Shown: positions 45,364 to 56,503 of the stretch, piece by piece | How the letters are laid out: the number at the start of each line of letters is the position of its first letter | Position numbering within the stretch: position 1 is the first letter of the stretch | Assembly: GCA_006176705.1 (NCBI GenBank) | Contig: QRFJ01000049.1 | Span: forward strand, 930,001 to 994,000 | DNA: 64,000 bases | From: Cocos nucifera | Lineage: Eukaryota; Streptophyta; Magnoliopsida; Arecales; Arecaceae | Direction of reading: 5' to 3' | Translations under genes and position numbers: made by a program | Notes under the pieces: generated by a model | Told to the model about the DNA's origin: nothing | Databases searched by the model: none | What the model saw: only the letters and a program-made list of their open reading frames with translations

Positions 45364-48300
45364 TCAATCGGTATAGTATCTAATACATATCTTCAACTTA
45401 AAGTCGTCGAACTCCTTCACTGCAACAGCTTTAGTGAATGAGTCGATCAGATTCTCCTTTCCATTAATCTTCTGAAGGTCGATGTCACCTCGATCCATAA
45501 TCTCTCGAACAAGATGATAGCGGCATAGAATATGCTTCGTCCGCTGGTGTGCCTTTGGTTTCTTCGCATGAGCAATGGCTCCAAAGCTGTCACAATAAAG
45601 CAGAACTAGACCATCAAGGAAGGATACTACTCCAAGCTCGGTGATGAATTTTTTTGGCCACACCACTTTTTTGGTAGCATCTAATGCAGTGACATACTCT
45701 ACCTCACAAACTGAATCGACCATAGTGTGCTGCTTGAAACTCTTTCAGCAGACGGCCCCATCATTAAGGGTAAATATGTATCCCGACACACTCTTGCTAT
45801 CATCATGATCAGACTAGAAACTGGATTTTGTGAACCCCACAAGTTTTAAGTCCGATTCACCATATACAAGCCACTGGTCTATAGTATTTCTTAAATACTT
45901 CAGGATGGTTTTGACAATCTTTCAGTGATTCTTTCTTGGATTAGATTGGTATCTACTCACTACACCTAGTGAGTATGCCACATCTAATCACGTATATGTC
46001 ATGGCGTACATTATAGAATCTACTGCTAAAGCATATAGTATTTTATTCATACGCTCTCTATCCAGAGGTGTTGTTGGACAATCCCTCTTTGAAAGAAAAA
46101 TTTTATGGTCTATCGGTAAATAGCCTTTCTTAAAATTTTTCATGCTGAACCATTTCAGCATAGTATCAATGTACGTGGATTGGGACAATCCAAGTAATCT
46201 TTCAGATCTATTCTATAGATCTTCATTCCTAGGATGTAGGAAGCTTCTCCTAGATGTTTCATGGAGAATTATGATGACAGCCAGATCTTTATTCCTTATA
46301 ATGTAGGGACATTATTTTTGATTAAGAGAATATCATGCACATACAATACTAGGAATGCTATTGCTAGACCATTAGCCCATTTGTATATGCAGAGCTCTCC
46401 TTCGTTCTTAACGAAGCCATATATTTTGATTGTTCTATCAAATCGTATGCTCCAGCTCTGAGATCTTTGCTTTAGTCCATAAATTGATCTCTGAAGCTTA
46501 CACACCTTAGACTCATCTATGAACGTAAAATCTTTAGGTCGTATCATATACACCTCTTCATTCAGAAAAGCTATTTTCACATCCATCTATCAGATTTCAT
46601 AGTCCAGATGGACAGCTATGGCAAGCATTATCCGAACAAATTTGAGCATTTCCATAGGAGAGAACGTCTCATCATAGTTAATACCATAACGTTGACGATA
46701 CCTCTCAGCAACCAGACGGACTTTATAGATCTCCAGTTTTTCGTCTGCGCCTCTTTTTCTTTTGAAGACCCACTTACACCCTATGGGTTTTATCCCTTCG
46801 GATGGATCAACTAATGTCCATACATCGTTGACCTTCATAGATTTCATCTTGAATTTTATGGCCTCAAGCTATTTCTCAGAGTCGGATCTCTGCATTGCAT
46901 CTATATAGATGATTGAATCCTGATCGTTTTCATCGAGTTCGATAGGATCCTCATTTTAGATCAAAAAATCATAGTATCTATCCAGTTGACATGGTACTAT
47001 ATCAGATCTCCTTAAAGATGCTTCTACAATGGGTTCTGGGTCTGATCTAATTAGATCCAGCTCAGGTTCAACAACTTGTGTCTATTTTTTCAGCTATCGT
47101 ACTTTATCAAGTTTGATCTTGGAGGTATTAGTTCCTTCATCAAGAAACTTCTTTTCTAAAAAGACTGCCTTAAGACTGACAAACATTTTTTGCTCATCAA
47201 CAAGGTAGAAGTAGTATATTTTGATTTCTTTTAGGTAACCTATAAAACTATACTTATCAGACCTAGGTTCAAGCTTGTCTGTCATCAAACGTTTGACGTA
47301 GGCTGGACACCTCCAAATCCTAAGGTATGAAAGCATTGGCTTATGCTCTGTCCATATTTCATATGGTGTTTTATTAACAGATTTACTCAGAACCCTATTT
47401 AGAATATAACAAGCTGACTCAAACACATATCCCCATAGAAAGATCGGTAAACTAGCAAATCCCATCATGGATCGAATCATATCTAATAGGATCCGATTTC
47501 TTCTTTCAGACACATCATTATGTTGTAGTATTTTAGGAGAGGTCCATTAGGAGAGAATTTTGTTCTCTCCAAGATATGTCAGAAATTTATTGGAAAGGTA
47601 CTCACCCCCTCGATCAGACTGAAGAGTTTTAATACTCTTCCCAATTTGCTTTTCTACCTCATTTCGAAATAGTTTGAATATTTCAAACGACTCTGACTTA
47701 TGCTTCATTAAATAGACATATCCATACCTCGATAGGTCGTTTGTGAAGGTTATGAAGTAGAAATATCCACCTCTGGCACTTGAGCTCATGGGTCCACATA
47801 CATCCGAATGTACTAAACTCAAGAGTTCAGTGGCTCGTTCACCTTTTTTAGTAAAAGATGATTTGATCATCTTACCAAGAAGATAGGACTCATAGGTCGG
47901 AAGCAACTCATAATCACTAACCTCAAGAATTTTTTCTTGAGCTAATCCGTTAATTCTATTCTTGTTAATATGACCTAGCCTACAGTGCCAAAGGTAGACA
48001 TCAGATACATCACTAATTCTAGGATATTTACTGAAGGATCGAACTACATTAACAGGCATAGAAAGTGAATAAATTCTGTTATTCAATTATCCAATCAAAA
48101 TTATAACACCATTCAAAATGACATTATAAAATTTTTTTTTTATTGATATTTCAAAATCATTCATGGCCAAAAGGCCTACAGAAATGACATTCAATAAGAA
48201 AGTTGGACAATAATGACATTCATTAAGAATAACTTTATTTGAATTAATTACAAGGTTCATGATTTCTAAAGCTAGAATTAGAACTTGTCTTCCATCTCCA

Positions 48301-49316
48301 ACGTTCAGAAACCTCTCATCTTGATCAAATCTCCTACTGACCTACAAGCCCTGCATAGAATTACAAATATGATAAGGACTTTCAGTATCTAATACCCAGG
48401 CAGTAGAATTAAATAAGAAAAAATTATAAGATGTTATCATATAATTACCTTGCCCAGCAATCACTTACTTCTTTCTCGATCTGTTCGGATCCAAGGAGGC
48501 AATGTATAAAGGACAGTTTCTCTTCCAGTGCCCCTGCTTCTTGCAGAAGAAGCACCATGCCTGGCTCTGATTGGGCTTACGCTTCTTGGTCTGATCCTGT
48601 GCAATCGTCCAAGCATGTGGCCGCACCTTCTTATTTTTCTTCTTCTTGTTCTTCTTTCCTTTCTTAAAGGATCGACGATGAGAAGAAGACCCTCCCACTA
48701 TATTCACCATCTCCTTATGGAGTTGGTGATCCTTCTCAAAGTTCTACAGCAATCCTAATAAGCTGTGGTAGTTCACTGTAGGCTTTATCATTCTAAAATG
48801 AGTTAGAAAGGGGAGGAAGGACTTATGCAAAGAATTAAAAATCACATCCTTATCGAGCTGCTCGTGCAGGAGAAAGCCCAACTTGCTAAGGCGTTCAATC
48901 ATCTCGATCATGTACAATACATGATCGGTGACTGAGGCCCCATCCCTCATTCGAGCATTGAAAATGGCACAACTTATTTTGTGCCTTTCAATATCGTTCG
49001 GTGTGCCAAAAAAATCGTTCAATATTTGAAGCATCTCCTATAGCTGGGCGTTTTCAAACCTACGGCTAAACTCATCTTTCATTATCGCCAGCATTATACA
49101 TTAAACGGTGGTACGGTCATTAAGCCACTTCAGATAAGTATCTCGGACCGCTTTCCTAGCATTCGGGGTTGGCTCCTCAGGTGCTCGATCTGTTACCATA
49201 TAAAGGATCCACTCATGCTCCAGGACGATTTTCAACTTATGATACCAGCTATTGTAGTTAGGTCCCATTAATTTGTCATGGTCTAACAATGATCGGAGCG
49301 ATAGATTAGTGGCCAT
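45364..49316 (-). pseudogene. Copia-A gag-pol relic, copy 2
   Basis: Starts M-A-T-N-L-S-L-R-S-L-L-D-H-D-K-L-M-G at 49316 and ends R-Y-Y-T-D-stop at 45364. Better preserved than copy 1 in gag: the knuckle C-F-F-C-K-K-Q-G-H-W-K-R-N-C is intact (about 48530-48571). Protease D-T-G-S reads D-T-E-S. Integrase segments are at 47094-48086. The reverse transcriptase box Y-V-D-D reads Y-V-H-D near 46325. RNase H at 45364-45723 keeps H-Q-R-T-K-H-I. Stops and shifts split it into at least seven pieces. A 3' splice-like TTTTTGTACAG precedes the ATG (AG complement at 49319-49320), as in copy 1. Confidence 0.9.
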
Positions 49317-49676
49317 ATCTGTACAAAAAGAAAAACCAAACCTAATTAGTATATGAATTATTAATCCTAAAGACTTGGACTTCAGTCTAAATGTCCTTCC
49401 ATTATTTTATATGAATTGATAGCCTCTATCTTCAATTCGAAAAATTACTCTAATTCCTTAGTGGATACTAGAATCCACATAGACTACACATGAGCCTAAC
49501 TTTGGTTGGTCAATCCATGTGTACCTATGGGTAGATTCAAAATCAATTATTTTTCTAAACAACTTCTAGTAACATTGATTTTGCCCGATAGACCTAATCA
49601 GTAGGCTTTGGCCTCCACTGAAAAAAGTTCAGTTAGGTCCAACCATTAATATGACCACATTTGATCTTATCAAACC

Positions 49677-49829
49677 TGTTGGGGATAAACCCCGCTTCCG
49701 TCGAAGTTCAGTTTGATGCTTAGCCTAATGCAACTGATAATCATGGAAGAGCTTCAATCGAGAATTCTCCTCCAGTGGTCGAACCCCAGCCGAACTCCTT
49801 CAGTCGATCGAACTTTCTAGAGGTCGAAC
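49677..49829 (+). repeat. Truncated LTR fragment related to the gag-only element
   Basis: Begins TGTTGGGGATAAACCCCGC, the LTR start of the gag-only element (on + here). It stays alignable for about 150 bases with many differences, then is cut off by the Copia-B LTR at 49830. It is a diverged family member. Confidence 0.75.
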
Positions 49830-51348
49830 TGAAGGAAAATCCTGATTTTCTGGATCAGGTTCGTTCAGATCTGATCAGATCAAGAGATATATTTCAAAAA
49901 TTTTTCTCTTGATCCCAATCAGATCTTGATGTGTTTCAGATCTAATTCTTATTATTTTAATAAATAAAATAAAATAAGAATAAATTAAATCAAATTTAAT
50001 TTACCTGATTTGGATAATCCTATTACCCTGTTGATGATCCTGTTTGCAGCGGAAGGTTTTGGATCTAGCCACGCAAGCGCCTAGCCTCTATCGGTATCCA
50101 CTCGGGCTGGATCTAGAGATCCTCTTCTTCTCTAGCAATCTTAATCTATCTGATCTGGATCTGCACTAACCAAGGTCCAAAACCCTTTTGGACGTGGAGA
50201 CCAAGGGGAGAAGGTGGGTTTGGCATGGAGGAAGAGGGGAGAGACAGCCTTGGGGCGTGGGGAATTATGATTCAATCATTATCTGAGTTGGGCGCAGGGT
50301 CTTATTTATAGACTAAGCGTGATCCAACTCCTCTTCCTCCCAATCAATCACAACCCTTTATGAAATTAGATCTAAATCTGATTGGTGGGAATAGAGACCC
50401 TTGGATTTCTACTTAGAGGGCACCTAAGACCAGTCAAAGTTGATTTTAGAGAGAACTCTAATTGGAATCCAAAAGAGAGGTGGAGTCCTTATCCAACAAG
50501 GACTCCAAGACTCCTCCAATCTTTGGCGCACGCCACCCTTGGCGTGTGCCCTCCTCCTTGCCAGGTTCTGGCAGGGTGGCGTGCGCCCTCCTCCTTGCCA
50601 GGTTCTGGCAGAGGGACAAGCCCCCACCAGCTCTCCAATAAGTGCATGACATGTGGTCAAAAGTCAAAGTATCAATGGTCAACGTTTGATCAGTCAAAGG
50701 TAGACTTTTGACCAAAGTCAAAGAACAAGAAATGGCAGGTGACCAAAAATGGCAGGTAGTGTCTTACAAATAAGACAACCTTTTCTGACTTGGACAACCT
50801 CCAGTCAGACCATATGAAGGCCTCTGATTGAGCACAAACTTCTTTGGCTCAGACAGGACAACTTATTTATGATAGCAAAAGAAGAACGTTAGGTTCAATC
50901 GAGTGCTAGCACGATTTCCTTGAACCTAATTGAATCTCATTCAGATCAATTGAACTAGATTAGTTCAATTGATGATCACCAGATTCAAACCCTTATTTGT
51001 GTGACCTAATTAGGTTCAGTTCTGTATGGTAATGGGATATGTCATGATCTCTATCATGGACATCATCGAAACTCCTTTCGATGGATCAGAACTCTTTTGA
51101 TTCGAACAGCTAGAATGATCGATCATCTAAATCATTCTAATTGCTCCCAAAATCCATCAGTGACACCTAGCAGTATATGGTGGCAACCCATCAGAGCTGA
51201 ATGCGAACCTCTTGGTGCAGCTACCTGTGTGATTCAGTTCTTCTATCTTGAGCCCCGATCAGATTAGGGTTAAGGTAAACTCGTCAAACCCTAGTCTCTG
51301 TCATATGATGTAATCATTCGATTCGAGTCCAATGTGAAAAATCTAAAT
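49830..51348 (-). repeat. Copia-B LTR in reverse orientation, running into the gap
   Basis: Starts TGAAGG (the LTR end reversed). It matches the complement of the Copia-B LTR down to the base equivalent to about 60954, where the N run starts. The first ~700 LTR bases are unseen. It differs from the two + LTRs more than they differ from each other, and has its own ~32-base tandem duplication (50542-50573 and about 50579-50611). TATA complement at 50303-50310. It could be a solo LTR or part of another copy. Confidence 0.85.
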
Positions 51349-52348
51349 NNNNNNNNNNNNNNNNNNNNNNNNNNNNNNNNNNNNNNNNNNNNNNNNNNNN
51401 NNNNNNNNNNNNNNNNNNNNNNNNNNNNNNNNNNNNNNNNNNNNNNNNNNNNNNNNNNNNNNNNNNNNNNNNNNNNNNNNNNNNNNNNNNNNNNNNNNNN
51501 NNNNNNNNNNNNNNNNNNNNNNNNNNNNNNNNNNNNNNNNNNNNNNNNNNNNNNNNNNNNNNNNNNNNNNNNNNNNNNNNNNNNNNNNNNNNNNNNNNNN
51601 NNNNNNNNNNNNNNNNNNNNNNNNNNNNNNNNNNNNNNNNNNNNNNNNNNNNNNNNNNNNNNNNNNNNNNNNNNNNNNNNNNNNNNNNNNNNNNNNNNNN
51701 NNNNNNNNNNNNNNNNNNNNNNNNNNNNNNNNNNNNNNNNNNNNNNNNNNNNNNNNNNNNNNNNNNNNNNNNNNNNNNNNNNNNNNNNNNNNNNNNNNNN
51801 NNNNNNNNNNNNNNNNNNNNNNNNNNNNNNNNNNNNNNNNNNNNNNNNNNNNNNNNNNNNNNNNNNNNNNNNNNNNNNNNNNNNNNNNNNNNNNNNNNNN
51901 NNNNNNNNNNNNNNNNNNNNNNNNNNNNNNNNNNNNNNNNNNNNNNNNNNNNNNNNNNNNNNNNNNNNNNNNNNNNNNNNNNNNNNNNNNNNNNNNNNNN
52001 NNNNNNNNNNNNNNNNNNNNNNNNNNNNNNNNNNNNNNNNNNNNNNNNNNNNNNNNNNNNNNNNNNNNNNNNNNNNNNNNNNNNNNNNNNNNNNNNNNNN
52101 NNNNNNNNNNNNNNNNNNNNNNNNNNNNNNNNNNNNNNNNNNNNNNNNNNNNNNNNNNNNNNNNNNNNNNNNNNNNNNNNNNNNNNNNNNNNNNNNNNNN
52201 NNNNNNNNNNNNNNNNNNNNNNNNNNNNNNNNNNNNNNNNNNNNNNNNNNNNNNNNNNNNNNNNNNNNNNNNNNNNNNNNNNNNNNNNNNNNNNNNNNNN
52301 NNNNNNNNNNNNNNNNNNNNNNNNNNNNNNNNNNNNNNNNNNNNNNNN
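51349..52348. other. Assembly gap (1000 N)
   Basis: Exactly 1000 N, so probably a nominal size. It sits between two head-to-head Copia-B LTRs. By LTR alignment it should contain at least ~700 bases of the reversed LTR and 22 bases of the + LTR start. Confidence 0.97.
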
Positions 52349-54625
52349 AGCCAGAATTGGCTGACACTTGTAATACACTTCTAGGGGCAAAATTATAATT
52401 TTGACTATAATTAATGAAATGGGTTATTTTCTATCACATATGTGTATTTAGTGTCTGTGATACATCCTTTGAGTTAATGGTAATGATAATTCATATTTTC
52501 AAGAGTTGAAAATTTAAGACATGAATAATCATTATTAACTCATAAACAGCTCCCGACCATAGGATCATCACGAGGATGGTGATTGATCCGGAAGGTTGGT
52601 GTACGATCGCTTCTCTTTAGTAGATGAGTCTTGAGTCTACGGTGTGGAGACACCGGAGCGAGAGTACAGGTACTCGTTAGAGAACGAGGGCACTGAGCGT
52701 GACCACCTCGAGTAGTCATTAGGGAAGTCTACCTTCTCGTCAATGACTGACTCGATGCTGCAGTAGTGTGTGTGTCTGGTTCTTTGACCTGAGATGCATC
52801 GGCAGTTCACCTTGAGGGTGTTATAGTTTGACTACACCATTACTCGGTCTCCTAGCCATATGGAACCCTGAGGTGTATGTTGGCTATAGCATGTTCATTG
52901 TAGGAACTGGATTGCATCAAGATGGGAATCTATCTACCTCGGTGGTAGAGGAGCAGCCCTATGATGATCATGAGAATCAAGTCCAGAAGCCCATGGCCAT
53001 GGCAGAGTGAAATAATAGAAAGAGTTTCTATTTAGATTTTCACATTGGACTCGAATCGAATGATTACATCATATGACAGAGACTAGGGTTTGACGAGTTC
53101 ACCTTAACCCTAATCTGATCGGGGCTCAAGATAGAAGAACTGAATCACACAGGTAGCTGCACCAAGAGGTTCGCATTCAGCTCTGATGGGTTGCCACCAT
53201 ATACTGCTAGGTGTCACTGGTGGATTTTGGGAGCAATTAGAATGATTTAGATGATCGATCATTCTAGCTGTTCGAATCAGAAGAGTTCTGATCCATCGAA
53301 AGGAGTTTCGATGATGTCGATGATAGAGATCATGACATATCCCATTACCATACAGAACTGAACCTAACTGGGTCACACAAACAAGGGTTTGAATCTGGTG
53401 ATCATCAATTGAACTGATCTAGTTCAATTGATCTGAATGAGATTCAATTAGGTTCAAGGAAATCGTGCTAGCACTCGATTGAACCTAACGTTCTTCTTTT
53501 ACTATCATAAATAAGTTGTCCTGACTGAGCCAAAGGAGTTTGTGCTCAATCAGAGGCCTTCATATGGTCTGACTGGAGGTTGTCCAAGTCAGAATAGGTT
53601 GTCTTATTTGTAAGACATTACCTGCCATTTTTGGTCACCTGCCATTTCTTGTTCTTTGACTTTGGTCAAAAGTCTACCTTTGACTGGTCAAACGTTGACC
53701 ATTGACCCTTTGACTTTTGACCACATGTCATGCACCTATTGGAGAGCTGGTGGGGGCCTTGTCCCCCTGCCAGAACCTGGCAAGGAGAAGGGCGCACGCC
53801 AAGGGTGGCGTGAGCCCAAGTAGGAGGCGCCTAGGAGTCCTTGTTGGACAAGGACTCCACCTCCCTTTTGGATTCCAATTAGAGTTCTACTAAGAATCCA
53901 GTTTGACTGGTCTTAGGCGCCCTCTAAGGAGGAATCCAGGGGTCTCTATTTCCAACCAATCAGATTTAGATCTGATTTCACAAAGGGTTGTGATTGGTTG
54001 AGAGGAAGAGGAGTTGGATCACAAGAGTTAGTCTATAAATAAGACCCTGCGCCCAACCCTAATCCTAAGTGAAAAGTGATTTCAATAGAGATTTCCCACG
54101 TCCAAGGCTGCCTCTCCCCTCCTTCCTCCATGCCATACTCTCTTCTCCCCTTGCTCTCCACGTCCAAAAGTGTTTTGGACTTAGTTTGGTGCGATTCAGA
54201 TCAAGGAAAGGCGATCAAAAGCAAGAAGGCTGCGCTGCTGCAAAAGGACGACTGCAGATCTTCAAAAGAGTTTTGAAGATCCTCCAGATCAGATCCAGAT
54301 CTGATTTTTGGAGGTGTGATAGAGAAGAAGAGGATCTCCAGATCCAACCCGAGTGGATACCGGTAGAGGCCAGGCGCTTGCGTGGCTAAGATCCAGAACC
54401 TTCCGCTGCAATCAGGATCATCTACAGGGTAATAGGATTACCCAAATCAGGTAAATTAAATTTGATTTAATTTATCTTATTTTATTTTATTTATTAAAAT
54501 AATAAGAATCAGATCTGAAACATATCAAGATCTGATTGAGATCAAGAGAAAAATTTTTGAAATATATCTCTTGATCTAATCAGATCTGGAACGAACCTGG
54601 ACCGGGAAATCAGGATTTCCCTTCA
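52349..54625 (+). repeat. 5' LTR of Copia-B (first ~22 bases in the gap)
   Basis: Collinear with 60275-62556, ends CA at 54624-54625. TATA box TATAAATA at 54034-54041, with CCAATCAG-type sequence 80 bases upstream. Confidence 0.93.
54034..54041 (+). promoter_or_regulatory. TATA box of the Copia-B LTR promoter
   Basis: TATAAATA, kept in all three Copia-B LTRs in the window (61969-61976 on +, and 50303-50310 as complement). It implies transcript start near 54065, inside the LTR. Confidence 0.6.
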
Positions 54626-54627
54626 AC

Positions 54628-54640
54628 TGGTATCAGAGCC
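54628..54640 (+). other. Primer binding site, initiator tRNA-Met (Copia-B)
   Basis: TGGTATCAGAGCC, a perfect plant initiator tRNA-Met site, two bases after the LTR end. Confidence 0.93.
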
Positions 54641-56503
54641 ATGGTTCTAAAATTGTTTAGATCTGAATTTTAATTTTATTTTAATTAAAAATAATGATTT
54701 CAGATGTCACATGAGATGTGATCAGATCTGAAATCAGAAAAAATTAAAATTAAATGATTTGGATCTAAGAACATGAAGATATGCATGACTAGTTCTAGAA
54801 TAGAATAGTTCTATAGAATAGTTTTGCATGTCTTTGATTTAATATGATTAAATCATATTTTAGATCTTCTTATTTACTATTTTCTTGATATTATAAGTGT
54901 TATAATAACATCTGATAAACAGCAAATAAAAATTATTTAATTTTAAATATCATATGAGATATGATAGATGCATGACTAGACTAGTTGTAGAATAGTTCTA
55001 CATAATTGTCTAGATTAGAATTTATTTTGATTAGATCAATTTAAATCTAATTTTTTAGATTATTATGAGATAATTTAGATCTGAAAACATGCATGATTAT
55101 GATACATGAGATGTATGCAAAATATGCCATGATTAGATCTAAATTTGTATATGAGATATATGATATAGATCTATAACTATTTTTTGTAGTATTGACATGT
55201 TCCTGATTAAGGCGTTCCTCTTGGCCGTCCGGTCATAAGAACGAAGAAGGGTTTAAAGGCCCTCTCTTCCCATTCGATGGGGTGTTCTTATGACGTGTAG
55301 GGGTGCTGCGTGTTCGTCCTTAATCAGAAACCCAAAACTTACTTTCTGCAAAACCCTAGATCCTGAAACCCTAGGATTTATTGTGCATATTTTGTTTATG
55401 AACCCAACTTAATTAAGAATTAAGTTTATGGAATATTAATTAGGTCTAAAATTGAGAATTTCAGATCTAAGACATATTCATAATACTGGGTTCGGGCTTG
55501 GGTAGCTCAATTAGGTCTAAGCGGTTGATCAAACCGAATCAAGAGTTGGTTAGATGGGATCAACAATGCTTAAATTGACCAGCCTAATAGGATTAAGTCT
55601 GGGTCAAGATCGAGTCACGATCAAGCAAGACCTAATTAGGCTCAGAGGTTAGAGTCTGGATTGTAGGCTAACCCAATTGGTTCTGACTCAACAATTTGGT
55701 GTCTAAGGTAAGTTTGGCACAGACGACCGACTGGTTTTTAATTGGAAGCTACTCGACCTGAATGCGTTCTTGTGCGAGTTAACGGCATATTCCTTCCACC
55801 GGTCTCACTTACCTGGCCATATCTGTTGACACAGTTCTGATCTGAGGTGGTCAATAATCCGAGCTGAACCCATGCCACTAGGTTAGTCATAATTGTTATG
55901 ACTAAGCCAAGTCTAGTTTAATGAGACCTGAATCAATTCTCCCTAAGAAAAGATTAAGTCTGAGGTCTTCCACCATTGTAGATGTGCGGGCCCTTCCCGG
56001 GGTTGATTGTTCTCGGCTGGATACAGTGGCTCAGTTGCACCGGGAAGACGCAACCATGTCTATTAGGCATTGGATGCTATGGGCTGGAGGATGAGTTGGG
56101 CTCAATATTTCCGGATACGGTGAGAGACCCAATTAGGAACCCAGTCTATGCAAATGGTGGGTCTGACTTAACTAAGGAGTGGATCAATATTCCGGATACG
56201 GTGAGATTCATGAATTAGAGACCAAGTTTGGGTGCACCATGATTAGAGAATCATTGAACAAGAGTTGTTCACTCATTGGCTAACCCATCACCAATAACTG
56301 TTAGGTGAGGTGATGAGTCAGTTGGTGAGACCGCACCACCCACTAGAAATCATCAATCGCGGAGATTTTCGCATCTCTACAGAGGGAGTGTAGGGATCCG
56401 AGAAAATAGTGGGAGCTAATTTGTTTAAAAATAAAATCCCTAAACAAATTGGTCAAGTCAAAATTACAGTATCTAACTAGAATCTTTGACTCTCTACAGG
56501 AAA
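54641..56503 (+). other. Copia-B leader: nested stem-loop and putative intron
   Basis: No coding potential. Two nested perfect stems occur at 55203-55327 (see that entry). A full-consensus donor AG|GTAAGT is at 55706-55713. TCTCTACAG ends at 56499, four bases before the gag ATG (56504), giving a possible 792-base leader intron like that of Copia-A. Confidence 0.55.
55203..55327 (+). other. Nested RNA stem-loop in the Copia-B leader
   Basis: CTGATTAAGG (55203-55212) pairs perfectly with CCTTAATCAG (55318-55327). Inside it GTCATAAGAAC (55232-55242) pairs perfectly with GTTCTTATGAC (55284-55294). It could serve packaging or dimer formation; that is inference. Confidence 0.75.

Noticed and set aside
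50382..50721. Overlapping open frames of 69-109 codons
   Set aside because: They lie in the reversed Copia-B LTR and include a short tandem duplication; LTRs of this family have no gene there.
51291..52398. Long open frames (about 358 codons) on both strands
   Set aside because: They consist almost entirely of N from the assembly gap.
54628..54640. Possible tRNA-Met gene fragment
   Set aside because: The motif matches only the tRNA 3' end complement and follows an LTR end, so it is a primer binding site.
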